Assembly: GCA_002840765.1 (NCBI GenBank)
Contig: PHCE01000021.1
Span: forward strand, 1-64,000
Origin: Betaproteobacteria bacterium HGW-Betaproteobacteria-7
Lineage (GTDB): Bacteria > Pseudomonadota > Gammaproteobacteria > Burkholderiales > Rhodocyclaceae
Reading direction: 5' to 3'
Length of the DNA stretch: 64,000 bases
The notes under the pieces were generated by a model. It saw nothing but the letters and a program-made list of their open reading frames with translations. It made no database searches and was not told where the DNA came from. The translations under genes and the position numbers were made by a program. How positions within the stretch are numbered: the first letter of the stretch is position 1; every line of letters starts with the position of its first letter. Positions 30,453 to 42,218 of the stretch are shown piece by piece.

Positions 30453-31574
30453 TTACTTCAGCTGTTCCAGCAGCAGCGAGAGTATCTTGCGGGCTGTTTC
30501 CGAGCGATCGGCGCCCCCTTCACTAGTCAAGACCTGCACCTTGCTCCGCTGCCCACCATCACCAACATGGATCCGGTACTGGACCTTGTTAGCGACCGGC
30601 TCGTTGCTCTTCCAGAACGCCAGCTTGGACAGAATGCCATCATTCTTCTTGCGGTTATCGACTTCCGGATCGACGTAGCGGACGAAATACAGGCCACGCG
30701 AGCGATCACGATCCTCGACCGTAAACCCGATCCGATCAAGAGCCAGGCCAACACGCCGCCAAGCGCGATCGAAACGCTCATCGACTTCCAAGGCACCGTC
30801 CGCGTCCGCCTTTGCCAGACGGGCCCGCGGCTCTGCCTTGGTCGTAGCCAGTTGGGCTTCGGCACGCTTCTCTTCGGCCCCCAGACGCACCATCAGACGA
30901 CGCAGCATTTCTGCCTCAATCTCGGGATCCGCCGCCTTCGGTTGCCAGCGCGTTTCTTCGTTGGCAGCGCCGGTGTAAACCTCTTCCATCGCCCGGTGGC
31001 TGATGAAGATGTCGGTTGTTCCCGGCTCGGCACCGGGTTCGAAACGGGTGCGGAACTTGTCGCGCTCGCCGGTCGAATACAGCGTATCCAGCAACTTGCC
31101 GAAGGAGCGGCGGATGAAATCGTCCTGGATGTTGGCTCGATTCTCGGCCCAGTCTGTTTCCATGACGCCGGCCTCGCGGCGCTCGACATTGACGATGAAG
31201 CCAGTTTCCTGCCAGAAGTCCTTGACCGTATCCCAAAGGCCTTCAGCCGGCAGGGCAACGACCAACCAGCGCTGGCCACCGGACCTTTCGACGCGAATCT
31301 TGTCCACCTCGGGCAGCACGGTGCTGTTACGCGCCTGGGCAGCCGGGGTGCGTTCAGCACTGTAGCCGGAGAAGGTGGCGCTGCCCTTACCTGCTGCATC
31401 GGGCACCAGATAGCGGTCATCGGGCGCAATCTGCGACAGGTCCGGGGGAACTTCCAGTGTCGGCACCTTGCTGGCGGAGCGATAGTCCACCTTGCGCGAG
31501 TCGGGGAGGATGCCACACCCAGTCAGGGCAATGGCGATGACGGTCAGACTGAGGCCGGAGAGCTGGCGATTCAT
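30453..31574 (-). CDS. bamC: Outer-membrane assembly lipoprotein BamC
   Basis: 373-residue lipoprotein of the BAM complex that folds beta-barrel proteins into the outer membrane. Start at 31574 gives a signal peptide with lipobox LTGC (Cys about residue 20), followed by the unstructured BamC N-terminal segment (SKVPTLEVPPDLSQI) and two helix-grip domains. Directly downstream of dapA with 14 bases between, the conserved dapA-bamC order. Confidence 0.9.
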   Translation of the reverse strand: MNRQLSGLSLTVIAIALTGCGILPDSRKVDYRSASKVPTLEVPPDLSQIAPDDRYLVPDAAGKGSATFSGYSAERTPAAQARNSTVLPEVDKIRVERSGGQRWLVVALPAEGLWDTVKDFWQETGFIVNVERREAGVMETDWAENRANIQDDFIRRSFGKLLDTLYSTGERDKFRTRFEPGAEPGTTDIFISHRAMEEVYTGAANEETRWQPKAADPEIEAEMLRRLMVRLGAEEKRAEAQLATTKAEPRARLAKADADGALEVDERFDRAWRRVGLALDRIGFTVEDRDRSRGLYFVRYVDPEVDNRKKNDGILSKLAFWKSNEPVANKVQYRIHVGDGGQRSKVQVLTSEGGADRSETARKILSLLLEQLK

Positions 31575-31588
31575 GGAGTTCAATTCTT

Positions 31589-32467
31589 TCAGGCGACCAG
31601 ACCGGCCTGGCGCAAAGCGGCCAGGACACGGAGCTGGCCGGAGTCGGAGAGAGGCGTCAGCGGCAGGCGAATTCCACCGGGCATGAGGCCAAGCTTGCTG
31701 ACCGCCCACTTTACTGGAATCGGATTGGCTTCACAGAACAGATCGCGATGCAGGCCGAGCAGCTTGAAGTGGATCTCGCGCGCCTTGCCGACATCGCCCG
31801 CTGCGGCGGCGATACACATTTCGTGCATCAACCGCGGCGCGACGTTGGCGGTAACCGAAATGTTGCCATGGAAACCGAGCATGATGGAGGCGACACAGGT
31901 CATGTCGTCGCCGCTGTAGAGCGCGAAGTCCTTCGGCGCACGGGCGATCAGGTCGCAGGCACGGTCAAGGCTGCCGGTCGCGTCCTTGACGCCGACGATG
32001 CCCGGCACCTCGGCGAGACGCAGGATGGTGTCGTTGCTCATGTCGGCAACGGTACGTCCCGGTACGTTGTACAGCAGGACCGGTAAGTCCACGGCCTCGG
32101 CGATGGCCTTGAAGTGGCGGTAGAGGCCTTCCTGGGTCGGCTTGTTGTAGTAGGGAACGACCGACAGCGCCATGTCGGCGCCGGCCTTCTTGGCAAAGCC
32201 AGTCAGCTCAATGGCTTCGGCCGTCGAATTGGCGCCGGTTCCGGCGATCACGGGAATACGTCCGGCGGCGTGGTCGACGGTTTCCTTGATCAGTCGGCAG
32301 TGTTCTTCAACATCCACAGTCGGCGATTCGCCGGTGGTACCGACCACCACGACTGCATCGGTACCTTCGCGAACGTGGAAGTCGACCAGATTGCGCAGGG
32401 AAGCAATATCGAGACTGCCATCGTCGTGCATGGGCGTGACGATGGCGACAAGGGATCCGGTAATCAT
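31589..32467 (-). CDS. dapA: 4-hydroxy-tetrahydrodipicolinate synthase
   Basis: Condenses pyruvate with aspartate semialdehyde (from Asd, encoded at 16055-17188) in lysine/diaminopimelate synthesis. 292 residues from the ATG at 32467. Catalytic Tyr in [12 protein letters not shown], Schiff-base Lys in GVKDATGS, and the GTTGES pyruvate loop. Confidence 0.95.
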   Translation of the reverse strand: MITGSLVAIVTPMHDDGSLDIASLRNLVDFHVREGTDAVVVVGTTGESPTVDVEEHCRLIKETVDHAAGRIPVIAGTGANSTAEAIELTGFAKKAGADMALSVVPYYNKPTQEGLYRHFKAIAEAVDLPVLLYNVPGRTVADMSNDTILRLAEVPGIVGVKDATGSLDRACDLIARAPKDFALYSGDDMTCVASIMLGFHGNISVTANVAPRLMHEMCIAAAAGDVGKAREIHFKLLGLHRDLFCEANPIPVKWAVSKLGLMPGGIRLPLTPLSDSGQLRVLAALRQAGLVA

Positions 32468-32545
32468 GGCCTGTTCATCAAAAAAATAATCAGGAGATTG
32501 TAACTGAAGGCCAATCACCGCGGAAAGGCGCTTGGTAACCGTTTG

Positions 32546-33517
32546 TTATTGCGCCGAAAGCCAGTGTAGACGGCCACGTGCCGAGCGCATGCGGCCGTCT
32601 TCCAGGATCAGTTCAGGGTGGCGATCTGGCGCTGCGCCGATCAACTGGCGGACAAACTCGTCCAACCGGTCGGCAACCGGAACCTGCCAGCCGAGCACAC
32701 GCAAGCGGTAACGCAGCAGATTTTTCAGGCGTGCCGGGTTCAAGGTGCGCAGACCGGCCAGGCGGGCCGTCTCGCCGTCGGCCACCACTGCCCAGTCGGC
32801 CGCGGCAAGCTCGTCGAGCAGTTCTGCCGCTTCGCCGAAGTTGGCTGCGGCTCGTCGCAGGGCGAATTCGGCGGCTGGAAAGCGCTTCCCGATGACTGGC
32901 ATCACCTGGTGGCGCAGGTAGTTGCGGGTGAAGGCCGGGTTGTCATTGCTCTCGTCCTCGACCCAACGCAGCCCATGGCAATGGGCGTAAGCCTCGATGT
33001 CGGCACGGCTTTCGCCGAGTAATGGCCGCAGCAGGCGCCGGCCGCCATGCAGGCGCTCGATCGGCATCGCTGCCGCACCGGTGACGCCGCAACCACGCAA
33101 CAGATTGAGCAGGAGCGTTTCGGCCTGATCGCCCCCGTGCTGAGCCAGGAACAGGCAATCGGCAGCCACCTCGGCGAACGCTGAGTAACGCGCCTGGCGC
33201 GCTGCCGCCTCCAGCCCGCTACCCGATCCACCAAGAACGCTCACCCGCCGGACAAGCAGCGGCACGCCGAGCTCGTTGCAATAGCGTTGGCAGAAACCAG
33301 CCCAGGCGTCGGCATTAGGGGAAAGACCGTGATGGACGTGCACGGCACTCAGGCGCTCGCCTAGACCAAGGCGGCTGAGCAGATGCAGCAGGACGACCGA
33401 ATCACAGCCACCAGAAAGGCCAACGCAGACAGTCTCGTGCGCCGCCAGGCGGTCGCCGACGAAAGCGGCGAGCCGCGTCGTCAGGTCAGGCGACGTCCTG
33501 TTCCTTGAAGCGGCCAT
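32546..33517 (-). CDS. tilS: tRNA(Ile)-lysidine synthase, short form
   Basis: Modifies C34 of the AUA-reading tRNA-Ile to lysidine. 323 residues with the PP-loop SGGCDS (about residue 34) and the downstream [19 protein letters not shown] motif. A substrate-binding helical region with [14 protein letters not shown] sequence ([10 protein letters not shown]) follows. It ends at about the point where E. coli TilS (432 residues) begins its C-terminal domain, so that domain is missing. The start overlaps the accA stop by 32 bases. Confidence 0.9.
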   Translation of the reverse strand: MAASRNRTSPDLTTRLAAFVGDRLAAHETVCVGLSGGCDSVVLLHLLSRLGLGERLSAVHVHHGLSPNADAWAGFCQRYCNELGVPLLVRRVSVLGGSGSGLEAAARQARYSAFAEVAADCLFLAQHGGDQAETLLLNLLRGCGVTGAAAMPIERLHGGRRLLRPLLGESRADIEAYAHCHGLRWVEDESNDNPAFTRNYLRHQVMPVIGKRFPAAEFALRRAAANFGEAAELLDELAAADWAVVADGETARLAGLRTLNPARLKNLLRYRLRVLGWQVPVADRLDEFVRQLIGAAPDRHPELILEDGRMRSARGRLHWLSAQ

Positions 33518-34454
33518 AGCTCATCAGCCGCTCGTAGCGCGTCGCCAGCAGTTCCTCAGTGGTCATCGCGGAAAGCTGCTTGAGCGCATCCTGCAAGGCC
33601 TTCTTGAGATTCTGCGCCATGGCGGGATGATCGCGATGCGCGCCGCCGAGCGGTTCGTTGACGATACGATCAATGAGACCCAGGGTTTTCAGGCGCGGCG
33701 CCGTGATGCCCATGGTTTCGGCTGCCTCGGGGGCCTTTTCGGCGCTCTTCCAGAGGATGGAAGCACAGCCCTCCGGCGAAATGACCGAATAGGTCGAGTA
33801 TTGCAGCATCTGCACGATATCGCCGATGGCAATGGCCAGCGCACCGCCGGAGCCACCTTCGCCGATGATGGTGACGATGACCGGCACCTTGAGTTCGGCC
33901 ATCACATAGAGGTTGCGGCCGATCGCCTCGGATTGACCACGCTCTTCGGCATCGATGCCGGGATACGCGCCCGGCGTATCGACGAAGGTCATTACCGGCA
34001 GACCGAACTTCTCGGCCAACCGCATCAGGCGCAGTGCCTTGCGATAGCCTTCCGGACGTGGCATGCCGAAGTTGCGGTGGATCTTTTCCTTGGTATCGCG
34101 CCCCTTCTGGTGGCCGATGACGACCACCGGCTGGTCGTTGAAGCGGGCCAGGCCACCGACGATCGCATGGTCGTCAGCAAAGGCACGATCACCGTGCAAC
34201 TCTTCGAAATCGGTGAACATGTGCTGCACGTAATCCAGCGTATAAGGGCGCTGCGGATGACGGGCAACCTGCGAGATCTGCCAGGGTGACAACTTGGCAT
34301 AAATCTCTTTGGTCAACTGTGCGCTTTTCTTTTCCAGGCGACCGATCTCTTCCGAGATATCGACGGCAGAATCATCCTGGACGAAGCGCAGCTCTTCGAT
34401 CTTGCCTTCGAGGTCAGCAATGGACTGTTCGAAGTCGAGGAAACTTGTTTTCAT
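33486..34454 (-). CDS. accA: Acetyl-CoA carboxylase carboxyltransferase alpha subunit
   Basis: Partner of AccD. 322 residues with the conserved N-terminal helical region ([18 protein letters not shown]), [33 protein letters not shown] and [11 protein letters not shown]. The upstream gap shared with the HDOD gene holds a nested inverted repeat. Confidence 0.95.
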   Translation of the reverse strand: MKTSFLDFEQSIADLEGKIEELRFVQDDSAVDISEEIGRLEKKSAQLTKEIYAKLSPWQISQVARHPQRPYTLDYVQHMFTDFEELHGDRAFADDHAIVGGLARFNDQPVVVIGHQKGRDTKEKIHRNFGMPRPEGYRKALRLMRLAEKFGLPVMTFVDTPGAYPGIDAEERGQSEAIGRNLYVMAELKVPVIVTIIGEGGSGGALAIAIGDIVQMLQYSTYSVISPEGCASILWKSAEKAPEAAETMGITAPRLKTLGLIDRIVNEPLGGAHRDHPAMAQNLKKALQDALKQLSAMTTEELLATRYERLMSYGRFKEQDVA

Positions 34455-34477
34455 GGACGGCTCGTTTTCTGGGTCGG

Positions 34478-34559
34478 GGCGTATTTTACCTCAAAGGTCT
34501 GCGCCGTCATCCCGCCTTTGTCGGCATCCGCCATCCAGGGAGAACCGGCAAAATACGCC
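34478..34559. repeat. Nested inverted repeat between accA and the HDOD gene
   Basis: Outer arms GGCGTATTTTACC (34478-34490) and GGCAAAATACGCC (34547-34559) pair at 12 of 13 positions. Inner arms CAAAGG (34492-34497) and CCTTTG (34515-34520) pair perfectly inside them. It lies in the 177-base divergent gap and could be an operator pair or an RNA structure. Confidence 0.55.
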
Positions 34560-34631
34560 AGGCTGACGAGATTTGGAGACGGCTGCGGCCAGCTTTGCTA
34601 ACATCGCTCGCCTAGATTGAGCATACAAAAC

Positions 34632-35807
34632 ATGGCCACGTCCGATTTCCTTTTCGTTCACCCGTTGCTTGGCACCGATGACGCCTGGTCGGGTTATCTC
34701 GTCGAAACACTACTGGCGCACCATGCCAATCTGGATCGGCTGACCGCTTCGCCGACGCTGGCAGATTTCGACCACCGCCACCCCTGGGTCATTCCCGCTA
34801 CCGCCCCCGCCTGCCAGCCAGGCCCCCTTGGCGAGCGCGCTGTCTTTGTGTTCCCGGCCAATGCGCCCGTCGAGCAAGCCGAGGTGCTGCAGGCTTTTGA
34901 GGCCGAGCGCCGCAAAGCGCATGGCAAGGTGGGGATGCTAGCCAGCAACAACGCCCCGCTGCCCGCCGCCGGCGCCTGGCACTACCTGCTGCTACCGGCC
35001 GGCCGGGCCCGCAGCCTGCCGCCGTATGCCCTCATCGGGCTGTCCAGCCGGACCAGCATTGTCGCCATCGATGTGCATAGCCACACCGACCGGCTATGGT
35101 TTCTCGACAACGCCTGCACACTGTCCACCGGCGAGTTCCTGCTGACCCGGGCGAACATGCCGGGCAAGGCGGACACGACGCGGATCAAGCTGCTTGAGCT
35201 GCTCGCCCTGATCGCCAAGGATGCCGACACGGCCGAACTTGATGCCGTCTTCCGTCAGGAATCGAAGCTCTCGTACAGTCTGCTGCGCCTCGTCAATTCG
35301 GCGGCGATCGCCCCGTCGCGCCCGATCACCAGCTTTGCCCAGGCCATCAATCTGCTTGGCCGGCGCCAGTTGCAGCGCTGGTTGCAACTGCTGGTCTATG
35401 CCGATCCGAACAACGGCCAGCATCCCAATCCGCTACTGCAGAAGGCGGCGGCCCGTGGCCATCTGCTCGAATCGCTGGTCGCCCCAGGAGCCTCCGGCGC
35501 CACCACGGAAGAGCTGCGCGAGGCGGCCTTCATGGTCGGCTCCTTCTCGCTTCTGCACGTTCTGCTCAACATGCCGATGAGTGAAATCGTTCATCAACTG
35601 CCGCTGGCCGAAGCGGTGACCCTGGCCTTGACCGAACATGGCGGTGCGCTCGGACTCCTCCTGGGAGCCGTGGAGGCAGCTGAAGCACGTGACCTGCAGA
35701 CGGCGGCAATCCGTCTCGGCAAACTGGGCATTGACGTTGACTACCACCTCGCTGCGCAACTCGGCGCGCTAGCCTGGGCAGCCAAAATCCACCCGGCCAC
35801 TGAGTAA
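34632..35807 (+). CDS. HDOD-domain protein
   Basis: 391 residues. The C-terminal half is an HDOD domain (about 185-390; FRQESKLSYSLLRLVNSAAIAPSRPI quoted in part as SLLRLVNSAA, with INLLGRRQLQRWLQLL). HDOD is a non-catalytic HD-related signalling domain. The N-terminal 180 residues resemble the degenerate EAL half of EAL-HDOD proteins in layout but keep no EAL motif. Start at 34632 rather than the TTG at 34617. Probably a c-di-GMP or chemotaxis/type IV pilus signalling adaptor; partner unknown. Confidence 0.8.
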   Translation: MATSDFLFVHPLLGTDDAWSGYLVETLLAHHANLDRLTASPTLADFDHRHPWVIPATAPACQPGPLGERAVFVFPANAPVEQAEVLQAFEAERRKAHGKVGMLASNNAPLPAAGAWHYLLLPAGRARSLPPYALIGLSSRTSIVAIDVHSHTDRLWFLDNACTLSTGEFLLTRANMPGKADTTRIKLLELLALIAKDADTAELDAVFRQESKLSYSLLRLVNSAAIAPSRPITSFAQAINLLGRRQLQRWLQLLVYADPNNGQHPNPLLQKAAARGHLLESLVAPGASGATTEELREAAFMVGSFSLLHVLLNMPMSEIVHQLPLAEAVTLALTEHGGALGLLLGAVEAAEARDLQTAAIRLGKLGIDVDYHLAAQLGALAWAAKIHPATE

Positions 35808-35813
35808 AGCCGG

Positions 35814-36455
35814 CTAGCCGAACCGCCCGCTGAGAAAGGGGTTGTAGCGGCGTTCCTCGCCGAAGTTGGACATCGGGCCATGGCCGGGAATGAACTCGAC
35901 CTCGTCACCCAGCGGAAAGAGCCGTTCCTTGATCGAACGCAGCAGCGTGTCGTGATCGCCACGCGGGAAATCGGTGCGCCCGATGGACCCCTGGAAGAGC
36001 ACATCGCCGACCTGCGCCAACTGGCTGGCCGGATGGTGGAAGACGACATGACCCGGGGTATGACCGGGACAATGCAGGACAGCCAGTTCAACCTCGCCGA
36101 AACACACCTTGTCACCGTCCTTCAACCAGCGCGTCGGCACGAATGGCTGGCCGTCGGCAAAACCGAACATCTTGCCCTGCTGGGCCATGCCGTCGATCCA
36201 GAAGCGATCGTCCTCGTGCGGGCCCTCGATGGCAACGCCGGTCGCCTCGGCCAGGGCGGCGACGCCGCCGGCATGATCGATATGACCATGAGTGACCAGG
36301 ATGCGGTCAAGCGTCAGCTCGTCCTCAGCCAGCGCCTGACGGATGCGGTCGAGATCGCCACCGGGGTCGATGACCGCCGCCAGCCGCGTCTTTTCGCACC
36401 AGAAAATGGTGCAGTTTTGCTCGAAGGGAGTTACCGGGACGATCTTGTAGCGCAT
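35814..36455 (-). CDS. Metallo-beta-lactamase-fold hydrolase, glyoxalase II-like
   Basis: 213 residues. Zinc motif THGHIDHAGG (HxHxDH), further ligands in LHCPGHTPGH, VGDVLFQGSIGRTDFP and PGHGP. The pattern matches the YcbL-type short glyoxalase II group (S-lactoylglutathione hydrolase-like or persulfide-related). Convergent with the first HDOD gene, six bases apart, with no terminator seen. Confidence 0.87.
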   Translation of the reverse strand: MRYKIVPVTPFEQNCTIFWCEKTRLAAVIDPGGDLDRIRQALAEDELTLDRILVTHGHIDHAGGVAALAEATGVAIEGPHEDDRFWIDGMAQQGKMFGFADGQPFVPTRWLKDGDKVCFGEVELAVLHCPGHTPGHVVFHHPASQLAQVGDVLFQGSIGRTDFPRGDHDTLLRSIKERLFPLGDEVEFIPGHGPMSNFGEERRYNPFLSGRFG

Positions 36456-36571
36456 GGCAATCGGCAGAAAGGTTGAATGGCGGCGATTATCGCATGGCGT
36501 GCCTTGCCCGCCAGGATGGCGACCCTTAAACTCCGCGGACAGCCATACCTGACCATTGCGAGGACGACACG

Positions 36572-37420
36572 ATGCTTGACCATCCGCTACCGGATACCGA
36601 CGCCTGGGTATTGCTGTTCAGCAACAACACCTTGCCGGTTCTGCGGGTGACCAAGCGCCACCTCGACGAAATGCGCGCCGACCTGGAAAACGTCGATGCC
36701 CGAGAACTGGCGCGCGTCATTCTCCAGGACCCGATCATGACCGTTCGCGTCCTCGCCTATATCCAGCCGCTGCGCAGCCGCTCCCTGCAACACGACATCA
36801 CGACCATCGCCGGCGCCGTGATGATGGCCGGCATGCTGCCCTTCTTCCGCCGCTTCGAGAATCTGCCGACCATCGAGGACATGCTCAAAGGCTGCGATCC
36901 ACATGCCCTGCTCGGCGTCCTGCACATCATCCGCCGGGCCCAACGGGCCGCCGACTATGCCCAGGACTGGGCCATCTGGCGCCACGACCTGAACATGGAA
37001 GAGGTGCGCATCGCCGCCCTGCTGCACGACCTGGCCGAAATTCTTGTCTGGTGTTTTGCCCCGCGCCTCGGCCTCGACATTCAGGCGCAGCAGAACGCCA
37101 ACCCGACGATGCGTAGTGCCGATGCCCAGCGCAACACCCTGGGCCTGAGCTTCCAGGACATCCAGACCGAACTGTGCAAGGTCTGGCACCTGCCGCAACT
37201 GCTGCAGACGCTGATCGACGATAGCCAGACCAATCAGGGGCGGGTGCGCAATGTCGAACTGGCCGTCCGCCTGGCCCGCCATTCGGCGCACGGCTGGAGC
37301 GACGCCGCCCTGCCGGATGATTATGTCGATATCGGCAAGCTGCTCAACATCACGCCGGAAGCCGTCCGTCAGCGCCTGCGCCTCGAGCCGCTACCCGGGC
37401 GGCCGCTGGAAGAGCGCTAA
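36572..37420 (+). CDS. Second HDOD-domain protein
   Basis: 282 residues. HDOD domain across about 25-230, with the HD-like remnant LLHDLAEILVWCFAP. No other recognised domain. It is the second HDOD gene within 2 kb on the same strand. It ends one base before the convergent uup stop. Confidence 0.82.
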   Translation: MLDHPLPDTDAWVLLFSNNTLPVLRVTKRHLDEMRADLENVDARELARVILQDPIMTVRVLAYIQPLRSRSLQHDITTIAGAVMMAGMLPFFRRFENLPTIEDMLKGCDPHALLGVLHIIRRAQRAADYAQDWAIWRHDLNMEEVRIAALLHDLAEILVWCFAPRLGLDIQAQQNANPTMRSADAQRNTLGLSFQDIQTELCKVWHLPQLLQTLIDDSQTNQGRVRNVELAVRLARHSAHGWSDAALPDDYVDIGKLLNITPEAVRQRLRLEPLPGRPLEER

Positions 37421-37421
37421 C

Positions 37422-39350
<1,929 letters not shown>

Positions 39351-39477
39351 CAGGGCTTCGGGAATTATGGCGTCAGGCCAAATGGCGACACCGTGAAAGG
39401 GCCGATTTTAGCCGCTGGCCGGCGCTTCACCTATCCCAAACTGGCGCCCCGCCGTTACAATGCGCCCCTCCGGCCAG

Positions 39478-39552
39478 GCCTCCATAGTTAAATGGATATA
39501 ACACGCCCCTCCTAAGGGCGAATTGGTGGTTCGATTCCACCTGGGGGCGCCA
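39478..39552 (+). tRNA. tRNA-Arg (anticodon CCU)
   Basis: 75 bases with encoded CCA. Acceptor GCCTCCA pairs with TGGGGGC. Anticodon stem CGCCC/GGGCG closes CTCCTAA, giving anticodon CCT. T-arm GTGGTTCGATTCCAC is perfect. Confidence 0.95.
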
Positions 39553-39603
39553 TGTGTGTGATGAGGCACAGAGCAGCGGGGGCGTCCGGCGGAAAATCGG
39601 CGC

Positions 39604-40587
39604 ATGACATCCAGCACCGAAACCACAACCGTTTCTTCAAGCCGTTCCAAGCTGGCGCATGATGGAAAAACGCTTGAAACGATGATCCGCATCGAATTGC
39701 AGATCGACCTGAATTATGAAATCGACGGTGGCGGAGCCGATTTCGTCTTCAACATCCACGCTGCGCGCACACCAAGCCAGAGCATCTCGGCCGAACGCCT
39801 CCTCTTGAACCAGGCCGTTCGCCAGCGCATGTACACGACACCGGTTACCGGCAATCGCTACCTGTACGTCCATGCCGAGCCTGGCCAATTGAAGTTGGCG
39901 TACGTCGCCAGCGTTGATCTGATACATCACCTCGCGCCCCCCGGTGAAATTGCCGAAGTGGCCGTGCGCGACTTGCCGCCGGAGGTGATCAGCTACATCT
40001 ACCCGAGCCGTTATTGCCAATCGGACCGTCTGATCAAGCTGGCCAATAACGAGTTCGGTAGGCTGTCGCAAGGCTACAGCCGGGTTCAGGCGATTCAGGA
40101 CTGGGTGAAAAGGCATGTCACCTTCACCTTGCTCAGTTCCAATACAAACACGTCGGCGGTCGATACGCTGATCGAACAGGTCGGCGTTTGTCGCGATTTC
40201 GCCCACCTGATGATTGCCCTGTGCCGTGCCGTCAACATTCCCGCCCGCTTTGCCACCGGCACCGACTACGGCGCCGACCCGACCCTCGGCCCCTCCGATT
40301 TTCAAGCCTATGTCGAGGTTTACCTCGGCCACCGCTGGTACATCTTCGACCCGTCCGGCACCGGTATCCCGATGGGCTTTATCCGCTTTGGCACCGGCCG
40401 TGATGCCGCTGACGTCTCCTTCGCCACCATTTTTGGCGGCGTCCGCACCCACGCGGCAATAATTCGCGCCGTTGCCGTCGATGACCCGACGCGTGGCTTT
40501 GTCCTCCCCAGGCATTGCCTGGAGGCAATTTCCACCGACAGCGGTAGCACGGGCGCTACCGGCAGCCTGTCCGAAAACCGCAACTGA
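39604..40587 (+). CDS. Transglutaminase-like family protein with altered catalytic His
   Basis: 327 residues (an alternative ATG at 39682 would remove 26). N-terminal beta-sandwich (IRIELQIDLNYEID) and a transglutaminase core with Cys in VGVCRDFAHLMIALCR (about residue 196) and Asp in WYIFDPSG. The position usually holding the catalytic His (HAW/HAY) reads DFQAYVEVYLG, so Gln replaces His. Related proteins in this subfamily vary at this site, so a different mechanism or loss of activity are both possible. Cytosolic; no partner gene apparent. Confidence 0.8.
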   Translation: MTSSTETTTVSSSRSKLAHDGKTLETMIRIELQIDLNYEIDGGGADFVFNIHAARTPSQSISAERLLLNQAVRQRMYTTPVTGNRYLYVHAEPGQLKLAYVASVDLIHHLAPPGEIAEVAVRDLPPEVISYIYPSRYCQSDRLIKLANNEFGRLSQGYSRVQAIQDWVKRHVTFTLLSSNTNTSAVDTLIEQVGVCRDFAHLMIALCRAVNIPARFATGTDYGADPTLGPSDFQAYVEVYLGHRWYIFDPSGTGIPMGFIRFGTGRDAADVSFATIFGGVRTHAAIIRAVAVDDPTRGFVLPRHCLEAISTDSGSTGATGSLSENRN

Positions 40588-40591
40588 ACCG

Positions 40592-41662
40592 CTACTTGGG
40601 TCGCGGCCGCGACAGCGCCGGCTGTACCGCCTGCAGACGACCGGCACGCAGTTCCTGCACGGCTTTGGCCACGGCCCGCGCGACGTTGCGCGCTTCTTCC
40701 TGCACCGCCTCGTCCTTGTCCAGGGCTTCGTGGCTACTTGCATACGGCTCGTAGTAACCGATATAGCGGTCCAGCCTCGCGGCCGCACCAGCATCGATGA
40801 AACCCATCCAGTCGAGCCAGTCGGCGAGAGCGCGGCGAGCGTCATCGAGACCGGCGACATCGCCATGGACGATCAAGCCATAGACTCGCCCGGCCAAATG
40901 CTTTGGATAGTCCCAGCCAGCCACTTCGAGCGCTTTTGCCTTACTCGCGGTCTTGCCCGAAGTAGACGTCGGATCAGGATTGCCGCCATCGGCACAGACC
41001 AGCCGGTCGATCATCAGCTTCAACGGACTGGGGCTTTGATACCAATAAACCGGTGTCACGATGATCACCGCATGGGCAGCGGTCCACCGCTGATAAATCT
41101 CGGCCATCCAGTCATTGGTCTGGTTGAGCGTGTGATTCGGATAGCAACTGCACGGCCAATGGCAAAGCGGCATGGCGGTCGATACACAGCCCTTGCAGGG
41201 GTAAATGTTGCGGCCGTATTCGGAGGTCAGGTGACTGAGGTCCAGCACATCAACCTGGATGGCTGCCTGCTCCAGAACCTCTTGCGCCAGGCCAAGCAAG
41301 CGGAAGGACTTTGACATCTCGCCGGGGCAGGTCCCGTCATTGCGCGCCGAGCCGCAGATCAGCAAGACCCTGGACGGACTGGCTTGCTCCGCCCACTGGC
41401 GCCGGGCCTGATCGATCGCTTCTTTTGTGGCCAGCCACTCGATGGATAAATCGTACTCCGGATCGACATAGCCCGGCCCCGCCTTCCGGGTAAATGGCGC
41501 CTTGCGACCCACCACGTAAATGTTCCAGGCGATCTCTTCCAAGCGGGCAATCGACGGCGCTTCATCGCCAAATGCCGGATCAACCCAGGCCGCACCAAAG
41601 CGGGCACTGAACTCTGCCCGCCCGAGCGGTGCCGGCGCCTGGCCTTTGCGAACCTTGATCAC
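40592..41662 (-). CDS. NAD(P)H-dependent FMN reductase-like flavoprotein
   Basis: 356 residues with GTG start. A flavodoxin-like fold occupies the middle (LLICGSARNDGTCPGEMSK at about 98-116; VIIVTPVYWYQSPSPLKLMIDR). The CKGC segment plus LCHWPCSCYPNH is a cysteine-rich insert. An N-terminal 90-residue region precedes it. Probably a quinone or flavin reductase. Coupled to the upstream gene by a GTGA overlap. Confidence 0.78.
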   Translation of the reverse strand: MIKVRKGQAPAPLGRAEFSARFGAAWVDPAFGDEAPSIARLEEIAWNIYVVGRKAPFTRKAGPGYVDPEYDLSIEWLATKEAIDQARRQWAEQASPSRVLLICGSARNDGTCPGEMSKSFRLLGLAQEVLEQAAIQVDVLDLSHLTSEYGRNIYPCKGCVSTAMPLCHWPCSCYPNHTLNQTNDWMAEIYQRWTAAHAVIIVTPVYWYQSPSPLKLMIDRLVCADGGNPDPTSTSGKTASKAKALEVAGWDYPKHLAGRVYGLIVHGDVAGLDDARRALADWLDWMGFIDAGAAARLDRYIGYYEPYASSHEALDKDEAVQEEARNVARAVAKAVQELRAGRLQAVQPALSRPRPK

Positions 41663-42192
41663 ACCGGAACTTGACTGACGACGTCCTGAAACTCGCCGAC
41701 GGCCTCGCCGACAACTTCGCGTGCGATGACGGTCTGCTCTTCGCTCCGCGTCTGGACGACCAAAACCACCTGCCCATTGGCGATGGCGTCATGGACCAGA
41801 TCGGCCAGCCAGCCTTCCTTGTGTTCGACACCGGTATTGGCGCCAGCCGCGGCACCGACAAAGGCACCGAGACTCGCCCCCCAGCCGAGCATGACCAGTG
41901 GCGCAACCAGTGGACTGGCGACGAACAGTGTGACGCTGCCGGCCACCAGTGCCAGTTGTGCCAGGGCGCCAACGCCGGCACCGACAGCCGTACCAATGGC
42001 GCCATCAACGAGCACCTTGTTCAGCACCTCGTTGCTTTCACCCTTGGGTTCAGCCACCACCGGCCCCGAGTCGGCATCAAGCAGTTGCAATTGTTCGCGG
42101 GGAATTCCGCGCTCCATCAGTCTGGCCAATGCGCCCTCCGCCTCATCGCGATGTGCGAAGAAGCCGGAAACGTGGTGACGGTATTCGTCCAT
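41659..42192 (-). CDS. Glycine-zipper membrane protein of unknown function
   Basis: 177 residues, start at 42192 preceded by GGAGAAAATC. The N-terminal 60 residues resemble general-stress-protein-17M-type domains (HHVSGFFAHRDEAEGALARL). Then come Gly/Ala-rich hydrophobic segments (AIGTAVGAGVGALAQLALVAG, GASLGAFVGAAAGA) typical of glycine zippers, and a soluble end (VVLVVQTRSEEQ). Transcribed with the flavoprotein gene; divergent from the alternative oxidase across a palindrome. Confidence 0.72.
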   Translation of the reverse strand: MDEYRHHVSGFFAHRDEAEGALARLMERGIPREQLQLLDADSGPVVAEPKGESNEVLNKVLVDGAIGTAVGAGVGALAQLALVAGSVTLFVASPLVAPLVMLGWGASLGAFVGAAAGANTGVEHKEGWLADLVHDAIANGQVVLVVQTRSEEQTVIAREVVGEAVGEFQDVVSQVPV

Positions 42193-42218
42193 GATTTTCT
42201 CCTTGGGTGGATCCGTTG

